Shown here in pieces: positions 45,641 to 56,140 of a DNA stretch of 64,000 bases. The notes beneath the pieces were generated by a model, which was given only the letters and a program-made list of their open reading frames with translations, made no database searches and was not told the origin of the DNA. The position numbers were made by a program, and so were the translations under genes. Positions within the stretch are counted from its first letter, which is position 1. Every line of letters begins with the position of its first letter. The stretch is from Rhyzopertha dominica (Eukaryota; Arthropoda; Insecta; Coleoptera; Bostrichidae): positions 744,001 to 808,000 of the forward strand of contig QCXZ01000137.1 in assembly GCA_025024175.1 (NCBI GenBank), in the 5' to 3' direction.

Positions 45641-47325
45641 CCCCGTTGATTCCAGCTTACTAATATCATTTTCAAGAAAAATGCAGTGAGACAATCAAAT
45701 CATTCCACAGTTATTTGGGCAGAAATAAACCACCTTAGATTCCTTTTACTACGTTGAAATATATCAATCTCGTTTAGCATACGGCGTTGGAAGAAGCAAA
45801 AGAGTTACAAAATATATTATATGACAACTGCTTTTACAATGTTTGTGAATTTTATGTCCTATACATGTCCTGGGGTTAAACCAAGAATTTTGAATTTTCG
45901 TACAACCTGAGAAACCGATAAATTGCAATTTCTGTCAGTTATATACTGTTGATTTGTCGNTATTTTTCTCAACTCTTTCTATGTTTCCGTCATGCATATT
46001 TTTATCTACGATTTTTTTATAGATCGGATAAAAAAATTCTCGCCGCGTTCGTCACAACCGAAAACAAATGAACGACAATTTCCTGTCTTGGTTATGACAG
46101 CTCCTGATTGAAGCAAATGAGCATCCCGGCCCATCACGAATGCCAGTGCGCCGCCTTTGTTTGTTTTCACAATGTGCGGGTAAATTATAATCCAATGAAA
46201 TTCGATTCGTCACATCATAACACACGCGTTAATAACTGGAATGCTGGGGGACACCGAAATCATTTGAAGTAAATCTGTTCAATTGCCTGTGGGAGGCAGT
46301 TGGTTGGACAATTGACGAAACGTCTGGACAATGACCCGCTTGAAGAGCCTAAATTAATTATGCTGGCCGCGTCCAATTGTGTTTTCGAACCACATAATAT
46401 GTAATAATAAACGTCTTTATTAATTGGTAGCAGGCAGTTTTGAAACCTCGAGGAATAATTTTTGGTCCAAACAAAATGCATTTAATCTCTAATAATAACT
46501 AGAATAAAATGTTTTTCAGCTCCAAATTCCTTTTATTTGGGTGAAGGAAGGTTTCGCGGTTAAATGTTACCTTATATGTCTACACAGTGACGGATGCAGG
46601 ATTTCGGTTTGGGAGAGGCTTGGCCGAATTGAGGGGAAGCTTTATCATTGTAAACGTATTTACATGTTGTCTTTGTCATTCTTAATTTGACAATATTTAC
46701 ATTATACGTATACACAGTTTCAGTCTTTGCATTTCAAAATTTTTATATAAGATGTACTTTTATTATTAAAAGAAGCTTTTTTACATTCTTGGTATTTTGG
46801 TATTACCTTGCGTAATTCTTTTTATTAATTTCAACATTTATTACTAAATAAGCTGCATTCGACCTTGTTTTAACTTTCCGTATAGAACTGTTAATCAACA
46901 TTTGTATTATGGTATATCACAAAATTTAACATTTTTATGGTAATCTAGCCTATTTTCGATATCATCCCCTCGGTCATGCAGTCGCTCGCACGCACTACGG
47001 TGAAAGAGAGAGAAACATCAGCAACCCTTTTGTCCGATACAATTTCGAAATCTCTTTGTGGGGCATTGTGCATGGGAGCTCATCTGGTTTTATATTGAAT
47101 AGACCTGTCAGAGGATTCGCGCTTGGTTTGCGGGAAGAGTGATGCTCTCGATCCTCCATTCAGGATGCTCTAGATGCGTACGCTTGCTTGATTTCGTAGA
47201 CCGGCAACAAAATAAGAAAAAGAAAACAAGCTGCATAGAAAGGTGCAATATACTCGACGACGAAACAGAATTTTTGGTCAATTAAGAATCGAACGTAATT
47301 ATTTGATTTTGTTTAAAGAGGAGGC
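45641..47325. other. Intergenic, no gene recognised
   Basis: About 46030-46260 is a complex, non-repetitive island. Near 46587 the phrase CAGTGACGGATGCAGG resembles one end of a hAT-type transposon, but no partner end or transposase was found. An N base lies at 45960. Confidence 0.4.
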
Positions 47326-47329
47326 ATAG

Positions 47330-47820
47330 CGAAAGGAAGAAGAAGCAATTGAAGGATAGATTTTAAGGGTGCGTTACGTACAAGAAAGAAGAGATATTAG
47401 CACGAAAAATAGACGAAAACTTGGAGTTGTGATTTCTTTTAACATTACAAGAAAATTTAGCACTGAGTTTCAGAGAAATGGAGAGAGAAACTGAGATATC
47501 GCGAACCAGTATTAATCAATAGGTCAACACTAGTTTAATCAAGAACTTTTTGGGGATGATATCATTAATAACTACTGGAACATGCAATCTTATTTGTATT
47601 TGATGGATGCAAACATACGNTCTTATTTCGATGATGTTTTCAGTGGGGTGAGATATCGAGAATTTCTTCAGAACGATCTCCACTTCTGTTGGAAAGTGCG
47701 GATTTTCATTCGTGAAGGATTGTGTGGCTGNAGCAGGATGGAGCCTCTGTAAACTATCATCGAGTAGCTTTCCAAGCCGTTGGATACCCCGATTGATTTG
47801 TTCGTTTGGGCATTTGTAAA
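47330..47820 (+). pseudogene. DNA transposase relic
   Basis: About 47455-47520 reads LSFREMERETEISRTSINQ, resembling a transposase helix-turn-helix. About 47645-47780 gives, with frameshifts, GVRYREFLQNDL, a leucine-rich link and VWLXQDGASVNYHRVAFQAV, the region of the second catalytic aspartate (QDGA) as in the family A and C transposases. Two N bases interrupt it. The third catalytic region and inverted ends were not found. Confidence 0.6.
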
Positions 47821-47839
47821 AAGAAAGTGTATAAACTTA

Positions 47840-48680
47840 TTAAAAGTTAATCATCTGAGTCGAAGTCTTAGAGCTAAAGGAGACTTCGCGTGCAGGACTG
47901 TAAGCACCTTCAAATTTCTGAACCAGATAATACCTGAAAACACAAGATAAATCAAAGAGAGCGAAACTATTTAAGTGAGATAATAGAAAGGAGTAGTTAG
48001 CAGAACTAAACTTAATATCTACCACACGCTTTTCGTATACAGTATGTATTTTTAGGAATTGAAATTTAATAAACCTTCCATTCCACAGTTCTTCTCCTAC
48101 GGTACAGTACGTCACGGGACAAAATAAAGACGTCCATTCAGGTAGACCCCCCGTCGTTTAACCCATCGTTCATTAGAACAACTCCATTACACGGTTTAGC
48201 CTTTTCGCATTGTTGGGCGCAACGGGGAACCACGTTCTTACGGATACTTTCCGTCACAAAAGATCACTGCCAGCGACGATCCCTGGAACACTCGATGTCT
48301 GTTGAAGAATGAAATTAGGGGAGAACAGCCTGTGGCCTTCTGAGGTTACGGATTGAAATATCTTGTAAAATATGCACTGATTTGCTCAGAACTGAGTAGA
48401 TTTTCGAAACTACCCCTTCTTGTGTCATATATTTGAAACAGCAAGTTATAGAACCGGAAAGAGTGCAAGGAGTCCAACAAATTTTATCTTAATCCGTCTA
48501 TCTAAGTGTTTGGGACGAGCACGTCTGTTACTACTTCATAACACCAATAACCCTTTGACCATAAACAATTGAGCACTTCACAAATAGTTCTTATAATGAC
48601 CCTCATAGATCTTTTAAATACAGTTTCAAGGATAAAAAATGCTTTCACATGAAACCCTATGGCCAACTATCTAGCAACCC
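47840..48680. other. Intergenic, no gene recognised
   Basis: No coding signal beyond short frames. The minus-strand frame at 47840-48115 has no recognisable domain. Confidence 0.4.
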
Positions 48681-48684
48681 ATTG

Positions 48685-49335
48685 TTAAAATTAGGGGATT
48701 CAACAAATTAAAAATGTTATTGGTAGGCACAGTTAAAATCCATAAAACAGGTTAATCGGTGAAACCTTTTGTTTCAGATTTTAACCCACCTAGTTCAAGA
48801 TGGTTGACCAATGAGTCTTGTAAATTTTTCGGTTAAAAATTCCCTACTTTACTGACAAAATTAAGAACTTCAGGAGGGCGATTTACTTGTCTTATTTGAT
48901 AACTTATTTATCACATAATATACCTGTAGATGACGATCTCTTGAGGATCTATCGGCTAATAACTAGGTTAATAAAATCAAAATTAAAAAATATATTAAAT
49001 TTTAAGTTCCGCCAACAAACAACAATACAAATTCATCAAAATTCCTTTAGATTTTAGTGTTAACGAAAGATTACAAAGCATTTTAAAACCCTTTGATTTA
49101 GAACTGTCTTTTGCCTCCAGCAAGATTATCAAAAATGTTTTAGGAAACCCAAAGGATAAAGTAGATGAAAAAGATAAAATACGCTTTTACGAAATACAAT
49201 ATAATCTGAAATATATCGGGCAAAACAATAATTCTATGTGTGATTTAAACTCGTTTCAGATATGGGTGGTGTGTGTCGTCAAACACACAGCTCACCCTAT
49301 AACTGAACAAGATAACAGCTTAGTTGCCTAAATAC
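48685..49335 (+). pseudogene. Penelope-like element relic (reverse transcriptase and GIY-YIG parts)
   Basis: Near 48717-48840 the translation gives VGTVKIHKTG, then VKPFVSDFNPPSSRWLTN, which fits the PKIHK ... LRPIVS region of Penelope-like reverse transcriptases. Near 48885-48940 ITYLSHNIPVDDDLLRIYRL fits the following LFTNIPVD segment. After a gap, 49063-49330 encodes VNERLQSILKPFDLELSFAS and then KIRFYEIQYNLKYIGQ. The latter resembles the start of the GIY-YIG endonuclease domain that Penelope-like elements carry at the C-terminus; KHTAHPIT follows where relatives have a KHT/EH motif. The polymerase active-site part between is missing. Confidence 0.65.
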
Positions 49336-49630
49336 TTATTTATACTTTCAAAATTATTCTGGTTAGGGTTTTCCATATAACAGAACACCAAAAATGAATT
49401 TCAAATTGTGTTCAAACTATCTAATAAAGTGATTACATAAATTACCACAACCGCATGTTTTATTGGACAATTCAGTTAGTATTCAGTATTATGATAGTGA
49501 CTAGTGATTCTGGAAGCTGTCAATAGTTATTTTTGTATCCAGAACGCAAAATTACACTTTTTCGTTCGAGAAAGCGCATATATTATATTACTTATTATTT
49601 ATATTCTGAAGGGTGTGAAAGAGTTTTTAA

Positions 49631-50387
49631 TTGAAAACGAGCTCGGAAAGTGAAGAGGAACATTTACCAGGAGAAGTATTCGAAGCGGCGCAAAGTGCTG
49701 TTTCACAATTAATCCCCAAAAAATAGTCGAGACAGTACGAGCTCGCCTACAACGAATTTAAAGCATAGTGCAGTTCGAAGCGGTATTACGGGCATATTTC
49801 GAACATAAAATTAATAAAGTTAAACCTTCGACATTATGGTCGCTAAAATGTACACTGAATGCTAAAGATACCAGGAAATTTTCGACATTAATACCATATT
49901 TGAAAAGCAAATCAGTTGGATACGGTCCAAAAAAGTCCAGAATTCTAACGAAGGAGGAAATTGAGAGATTTTTACAAAAGGCACCTGAAATTAGATTTCT
50001 GCTAGAAAAGGTAATTCAAAATCTAATGATTTATCTAATTCTGAGAAGCTCTTTAGGTAATTTTAATTACTGGTGTTTCTGGAGCTTTGAGAAGAGATGA
50101 GCTACTGAAAAAGACGATAGAGCATGTAGAAGACAAAAATTCAATTATTGTTATAAGAATTCATGATTCCAAAACTCATACTCCGAGNTGTTTTGTGATT
50201 TCAGGTCCAGACCAAATGAAGATATGCCCCAAATACTGTCTTTTACGTCCGGCAGTTACTACAAGTCAAAGATTTTTTGTTAAGTATGTCAAAAAAAATA
50301 TGTTATCCAAGTGGTTGGCGTCAACAAAATAAGGGAAGTGCCAAAAGAAATAGCAACATATTTCAATTTGCCTCATCGAGAAACTTA
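49631..50387 (+). pseudogene. Crypton-like tyrosine recombinase, 5' part (split by transposon)
   Basis: This decayed gene resembles tyrosine recombinases of insect Crypton-type elements, which integrate by site-specific recombination. It starts with an acidic/serine segment (SSESEEEHLPGEVFEAAQSA), then VSQLIPKK, a TAG stop, SRQYELAYNEF, another stop and frameshift. Next comes AYFEHKINKVKPSTLWSLKC (core-binding domain) and KKSRILTKEEIERFLQKAPE. After another frameshift GVSGALRRDELLKKTIEHVE carries the first catalytic arginine, and IRIHDSKTHTP the probable catalytic lysine. LRPAVTTSQRFFVKYVKK leads to NKIREVPKEIATYFNLPHRET, where transposon L copy 2 interrupts it at TA 50386-50387. The remaining active-site residues lie beyond, from 52669. 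Stops and shifts predate or accompany the insertion. The assignment is from memory of the family and deserves a profile search. Confidence 0.75.
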
Positions 50388-52668
50388 TACACGGTGATTT
50401 TTTGAAAACTTCACACCTTAAATAACTTTAAATATAGCAAAAATTTGCAAAAACAGGTAAACTTTTGTTTGCAGGGGGACAACTATTGAGATAAGTTTTT
50501 AATGGATAGCGCTTACCCTCTTAACGGGGTAGATACCCCTTCAAAAATTTTAAATGGAACTATCCATCTTGTGGTACATCATTTGAAAGCTTATTTCACA
50601 AAGGGCCTGGCCATGTAATTCGTTTTACCACGTTTAACTTATTGACGGGGTAATAGATTAATAGTGCCTACGAAACAGGTTGCTTATTAAATTGAATATT
50701 TTGGACTCTTTTCAGCATATGTATTTTATTTTCGAGCGGAAATAAAATTTGTCCTTACGAGAACCCAAAATTTAAACAAACAACTTATAAAAAATATGAC
50801 ACCTAAAAANAACCTCCCAGAATACTGAAAATTTTCTTTTAACATTATTATTAACATTAAAGTATTTATCATGTAATTTTTTAGAAAGTCCATGTCCACG
50901 AAAAAGAAAAATTATTTATTTGTAACTCCAAAAACAGTGTGAACAGAACCATAGAAATTCAAACCTTACAATAGATTCTCAAAATGTGCACCACCTCTTT
51001 CCATACAATAATACAGACGGTTCTCGAACTCCTGCTGCACTTTTCGGAAAGTTTCAGGTGGAATCCTCCTGCACTCGTTAATAATTCTTTCTCGCAGATC
51101 GTCCAGGCTAGTAGGTTGTGTTTTGTAAACCACAGATTTTAAATGACCCCATAGAAAGAAATCTAAAGCAGTCAAATCGGGTGATCGTGGTGGGCATTCA
51201 ATTTTTCCACGCCTACCAATCCAGTGAAGAGGAAATCTATGATTTAACCAATTTAGCACATTAATGGCGTAATACGGTGGGGCTCCATCATGTTGGTAAA
51301 ACAATTCGTATTCATCCAACATTGGATTTCCTTCAGGGTCACGTTGGTTTTCTAATTGCTCTGTGATTAAAGGATCAATAACGTTATCAAGTAATTCTAA
51401 ATACATTCCCCCATTTAGCGTCCCATCAAGGAAAATTGGACCTACAACTGCGTTGCCAAGTATTCCAGCCCAGACGTTCAGCTTCTGAGGAACTTGTGTA
51501 TGACCTTCTCGAAAAATATAAGGATCTTCGTCACTCCANCACCTGACGTTATGTTTATTTACAGAGCCGTTCAAAAAAAATGTGTGTTCATCACTGAAGC
51601 AGATATTTTTTATTAGATTTGGATTTACTATAATCTTTTCTGTCATAATTTCGCAAAATTGCAGTCTTCTATCGAAGTCATCTTCGCCGAGTTCCTGGAG
51701 AGTTTTCATCTTATAGGGATGGAATTTGTGCAGTTTTGTAACTTTCCTTACAGATGAATAAGAAAGTCCAGTGGCTGTAGAAATGTTACGCAAAGAGCTC
51801 GTTGGATCCATTGCAAAATGACCAAGTACTTCAAGTTGGGCCATTTCATCAACGACTCTATTCCCTGCCCTTTTTTTGTTTACTACAGATCCAGTGTCTT
51901 GGAATTTCTGCACGAGATCGAGAATGTACCTAGCGTCAACATTTTTATCGGGGTGCCGTTCGTTAAACACCCTTGCTGAAGTACGAGCACAGCTATGCTC
52001 AGCACCGCAAATAAAAATTATTTCTGCCCTTTCGGCNGTTGAATAAACCATTATCACTTGGACTCTCACTTTAAAATTTCACGCGATTTATAAAAAGGAA
52101 TGTGAACAAAAAGATGGTCGTGCCAAAGAAGTAGCCAAAAAGTTGAAACAAAAAATTGGAAACACAAAGTAGATAATTATTTAGCCAATTCAGTATAAAC
52201 TGTCGAGTTGCAATATCAAGTAATGTCGAAAGAAAATTTTAAGTATTTTTGGCATTTTGCTTAGGTGTAACAATTATTTTTTAACAAATTTTTTTAGGCT
52301 TAAGTAAGGACAATTTTTATTGTAACTGCAAGACAATAAATTTTGTTAAAAAAGTCCAAAATATTCCATTTTATAAGCCACTTGCTACAACGCACTTTTT
52401 GACCCACTACCCCGTCAATGGGTAAAAAATAGTAAAACTAATTACATGGCAAGACTCCTTGTGTAATAAGCTTTTAAATGATGTATCGTAAGATGGGTAG
52501 TTTCATTTAAAATTTTTGAAGGGGTATCTACCCCGCTAAGAGGGTAAGCGCTATCCATTAAAAAGTTGTCCCCCTGCAAACAAAAGTTTACCTGTTTTTT
52601 CAAATTTTTAAATTTTTCCTCTATTTAAAGTTATTTAAGGTGTGAAGTTTTCAAAAAATCACCCTGTA
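50388..52668 (-). mobile_element. Family L copy 2: long-TIR DD41D transposon inside a recombinase gene
   Basis: On the minus strand the element begins TACAGGGTGATTTTTTGAAA at 52668 and ends ...AATCACCGTGTA at 50388. TA flanks both ends (50386-50387 and 52669-52670), a clean target duplication. The two long inverted repeats occupy about 50388-50870 and 52210-52668. Compared with copy 1, the end beside the transposase stop has TACACGG in place of TACAGGG. The transposase gene is on the minus strand and uninterrupted. Size 2281 bp. Confidence 0.94.
50966..52051 (-). CDS. Transposase of family L copy 2 (DD41D), uninterrupted frame
   Basis: The transposase has 361 residues from the ATG at 52051, with helix-turn-helix domains and DDE domain as in copy 1. 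Catalytic aspartates appear in CFSDEHTFF, YQHDGAPPYY and TALDFFLWG. Substitutions relative to copy 1 include CGAEHSCART near the start, DEHTFF for DECNFF, and VVGPIFLDG for IVGPIFIDG. Two codons contain N bases (52036 and about 51539), so a hidden change there is possible. The sequence ends GGAHFENLL like copy 3. The coding region has no stop, in contrast to the dead recombinase gene it interrupts. Transcription would run opposite to that gene. Confidence 0.9.
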   Translation of the reverse strand: MVYSXAERAEIIFICGAEHSCARTSARVFNERHPDKNVDARYILDLVQKFQDTGSVVNKKRAGNRVVDEMAQLEVLGHFAMDPTSSLRNISTATGLSYSSVRKVTKLHKFHPYKMKTLQELGEDDFDRRLQFCEIMTEKIIVNPNLIKNICFSDEHTFFLNGSVNKHNVRXWSDEDPYIFREGHTQVPQKLNVWAGILGNAVVGPIFLDGTLNGGMYLELLDNVIDPLITEQLENQRDPEGNPMLDEYELFYQHDGAPPYYAINVLNWLNHRFPLHWIGRRGKIECPPRSPDLTALDFFLWGHLKSVVYKTQPTSLDDLRERIINECRRIPPETFRKVQQEFENRLYYCMERGGAHFENLL

Positions 52669-52844
52669 TATACAGGACACTGCTTCAGACGTTTTTCTGC
52701 CACTCTGTTAGCCGATGCAGGCGCCGATCTAACCACGATTATACGACATGGGGGGGGTGGCGTTCGAGTACTGTAACGGAGACTTATATAGAAGATCGTA
52801 ACGAATCGAATCGAATTTCAGGCGCAAATAAACTGTTACCATAA
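52669..52844 (+). pseudogene. Crypton-like tyrosine recombinase, 3' part
   Basis: Directly after the transposon and its TA, the + strand reads T-G-HCFRRFSATLLADAG, ADLTTIIRHGG. Joined to the 5' part through one TA, the codons run ...HRETYTGHCFRR... without a shift. HCFR is the H-x-x-R box and RHGG holds the further catalytic histidine of tyrosine recombinases. A run of eight G at 52750-52757, where six would keep the frame, then shifts the reading. Ignoring the two extra bases gives WRSSTVTETYIEDR with the expected nucleophilic tyrosine, ending at a TAA (52842-52844). The G run may be a true frameshift or an assembly error. Confidence 0.75.
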
Positions 52845-53724
52845 ATTATTTTAATATTATTTTAATTACATGTTCTAGACCGACACTTAGGCGTTCTAGG
52901 GCACAAAAATATTTCGCAGCAAGGTGACAAAAAAACGAAAATCATTGCATCATCACCACCACCACTAGTGGACTGTGTTGTTTTATTTCACATCAGACAT
53001 ATTCGTGTTAAAGACGTCACTAATCTTTTAAGCTTCTTCCATAAACTTCCCTTCGCCTCACTAGCGAACGGAGTCATTAAGAAAGCAATCTAACAACACA
53101 AGACTGAACTGTCGTCCACAAAGGACCTTCTCACACATATACGTGCAACCTCCTGATTACTCCCACATTAACATACTAATATCTTAATCGTCCCCTTTCT
53201 TTGGATTCTGCCAGTTCTGGTCGCACCTGTGCAATCCGTAAAACTCCACAATATTTCACAGTGACAGTTTGAAAAGCGTCCATTATAACGCGCCACAAAT
53301 GACCGGGTGAATTAAAATGCACGGTACACACTCTCCGGCTGAATGACTGGGCTGTAAATGTGTGTGTACCGTTGAAAGTTTGCTAATGAGCGATGGTCCG
53401 GCATCCTGTTCCTTGTTGGACAAAAAGAACCACGGGAATTAGCGTAATTTGTGCGGATTGTGGGGAGAAATGTTCGGGTGACGGGAAACATGTTCTCTAG
53501 ACGGTATTTCCCAGTCAGTTTGAGAATATACCGTCCTACCAGAGAGTGCAAATATTTTAACCCATGAAATTACCACAAAGACTTAATTAATCCATCAATA
53601 CATAACACGTAGAGAAAATGTTTAAAAATACTCTTGCATTTTTAATGTGCCACTGTCTATACGGTTTTATAATATTACAATCGAATAATCTGGTATAATA
53701 GACACACATCGTGGAATATGAATA
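52845..53724. other. Spacer between family L copies 2 and 3, no gene recognised
   Basis: No gene is recognised. The minus-strand frame at 53312-53551 lacks any recognisable domain. Any 3' end of the Crypton-like element should lie here, but its end sequences are not recognisable. Confidence 0.4.
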
Positions 53725-55945
53725 TACACTGTGATTTTTTGAAAACTTCACACCTTAAATAACTTTAAATAGAGGAAAAATTTAAAATTTTGCAAAAACA
53801 GGTAAACTTTTGTTTGCAGGGGGACAACTTTTGAGATAAGTTTTTAATGGATAGCGCTTACCCTCTTAGCGGGGTAGATACCCCTTCAAAAATTTTAAAT
53901 GAAACTACCCATCTTACGATACATCATGTAATTAGTTTTACTATTTTTTACCCATTGACGGGGTAGTGGGTCAAAAAGTGCATTGTAGCAAGTGGCTTAT
54001 AAAATGGAATATTTTGGACTTTTTTTAACAAAGTTTATAATCTTGCAGTTACAATAAAAATTGTCCTTACTTAAGCCTAAAAAAACTTGTTAAAAAATAA
54101 TTGTTACACTTAAGCAAAATGCCAAAAATACTTAAAATTTCCTTTCGACATTATTTGATATTGCAACTCGACAGTTTATACTGAATTGGCTAAATAATTA
54201 TCTACTTTGTGTTTCCAATTTTTTGTTTCAACTTTTTGGCTACTTCTTTGGCACGACCATCTTTTTGTTCACATTCCTTTTCATAAATCGCGTGAAATTT
54301 TAAAGTGAGTCCAAGTGATAATGGTTTATTCAACTGCCGAAAGGGTAGAAATAATTTTTATTTACGGTGCTGAGCTTAGCTGTGCTCGTGCGTCAGCAAG
54401 GGTGTTTAACGAACGGCACCCCGATAAAAATGTTGACGCTAGGTACATTCTCGATCTCGTGCAGAAATTTCAAGACACTGGATCTGTAGTAAACAAAAAA
54501 AGGGCAGGGAATAGAGTCGTTGATGAAATGGCCCAACTTGAAGTACTTGGTCATTTTGCAATGGATCCAACTAGCTCTTTGCGTAACATTTCTACAGCCA
54601 CTGGACTTTCTTATTCATCTGTAAGGAAAGTTACAAAACTGCACAAATTCCATCCCTATAAGACGAAAATTCTCCAGGAACTTGGCGAAGATGACTTCGA
54701 TAGAAGACTGCAATTTTGCGAAATTATGACAGAAAAGATTATAGTAAATCCAAATCTAATAAACAATATCTGCTTCAGTGATGAATGCACATTTTTTTTG
54801 AACGGCTCTGTAAATAAACATAACGTCAGGTACTGGAGTGACGAAAATCCTTATATTTTTCGAGAAGGTCATACACAAGTTCCTCAGAAGCTGAACGTCT
54901 GGGCTGGAATACTTGGCAACGCAATTGTAGGTCCAATTTTCATTGATGGGACGCTAAATGGGGGAATGTATTTAGAATTACTTGATAACGTTATTGATCC
55001 TTTAATCACAGAGCAATTAGAAAACCAACGTGACCCTGAAGGAAATCCAATGCTGGATGAATACGAATTGTTTTACCAACATGATTAAATCATAGATTTC
55101 CCCTTCACTGGATTGGTAGGCGTGGAACAATTGAATGCCCGCCACGATCACCCGATTTGACTTCTTTAGATTTCTTTCTATGGGGTCATTTAAAATCTGT
55201 GGTTTACAAAACACAACCTACTAGCCTGGACGATCTGCGAGAAAGAATTATTAACGAGTGCAGGAGGATTCCACCTGAAATTTTCCGAAAAGTGCAGCAG
55301 GAGTTCGAGAACCGTCTGTATTATTGTATGGAAAGAGGTGGTGCACATTTTGAGAATCTATTGTAAGGTTTGAATTTCTATGGTTTTGTTCACACTGTTT
55401 TTGGAGTTACAAATAAATAATTTTTCTTTTTCGTAGACATGGACTTTCTAAAAAATTACATGATAAATACTTTAATGTTAATAATAATGTTAAAAGAAAA
55501 TTTTCAGTATTCTGGGAGTTTTTTTTTAAGTGTCATATTTTTTACAAGTTGTTTGTTTAAATTTTTGGTTCTCGTAAGGACAAATTTTATTTCCGCTCTA
55601 AAATAAAATACATTTTGTTGAAAAGATTCCAAAATATTCAATTTAATAAGCAACCTGTTTCGGAGGCACTATTAATCTATTACCCCGTCAATAAGTTAAA
55701 CGTGGTAAAACTAATTACATGGCCAGACTCTTTGTGAAATAAGCTTTCAAATGATGTATCACAAGATGGATAGTTCCATTTAAAATTTTTAAAGGGGTGT
55801 CTACCCTGCTCAGAGAGTAAGCGCTATCCATTAAAAACTTATCTCAAAAGTTGTCCCCCTGCAAACAAAAGTTTACCTGTTTTTGCAAATTTTTGCTATA
55901 TTTAAAGTTATTTAAGGTGTGAGGTTTTCAAAAAATCACCCTGTA
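53725..55945 (+). mobile_element. Family L copy 3: long-TIR DD41D transposon, internally deleted
   Basis: The element begins TACACTGTGATTTTTTGAAA and ends AAAAAATCACCCTGTA at 55945, flanked by TA on both sides (53723-53724 and 55946-55947). The long inverted repeats are present, but the left one lacks about 32 bases found in copy 1 (between ACATCAT and GTAATTAG, near 53927-53932, at a repeated CAT). It lies head to head with copy 2 at a distance of about 1.06 kb. Size 2221 bp. Confidence 0.93.
54321..55366 (+). pseudogene. Transposase of family L copy 3, disrupted by a 40-bp deletion
   Basis: The frame is intact from the ATG at 54321 through both helix-turn-helix domains and the first two catalytic aspartates (CFSDECTFF, YQHD). 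Immediately after YQHD the sequence jumps to TAAATCATAG, lacking 40 bases present in copies 1 and 2. This creates a stop at 55086-55088 and a shift. The downstream third of the gene, with SPDLTSLDFFLWGHL and GGAHFENLL, is still open in the new frame to 55366. The deletion removes GAPPHYAINV..., which lies between the second and third catalytic residues. No transposase can be made from it, but both ends look usable. Confidence 0.9.
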
Positions 55946-56140
55946 TATATGAATATATGTTGCTACAGATATCCATACTATAATGACAGCTATAGATAAA
56001 CAAACAAATCAAAGTTACCGATATATCCTAGCCATGTCCACAATTCTGTTCTGACATACCTGTCACGTTCATTTTATTTTGGCAATACTTTTCAAAATTC
56101 CGCGTCGTCATGAATATGCTACTGAAGACAGTTTTTGCAG

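Noticed and set aside
46585..46640. hAT-like terminus CAGTGACGGATGCAGG
   Set aside because: No second end, no 8-bp duplication and no transposase remnant nearby.
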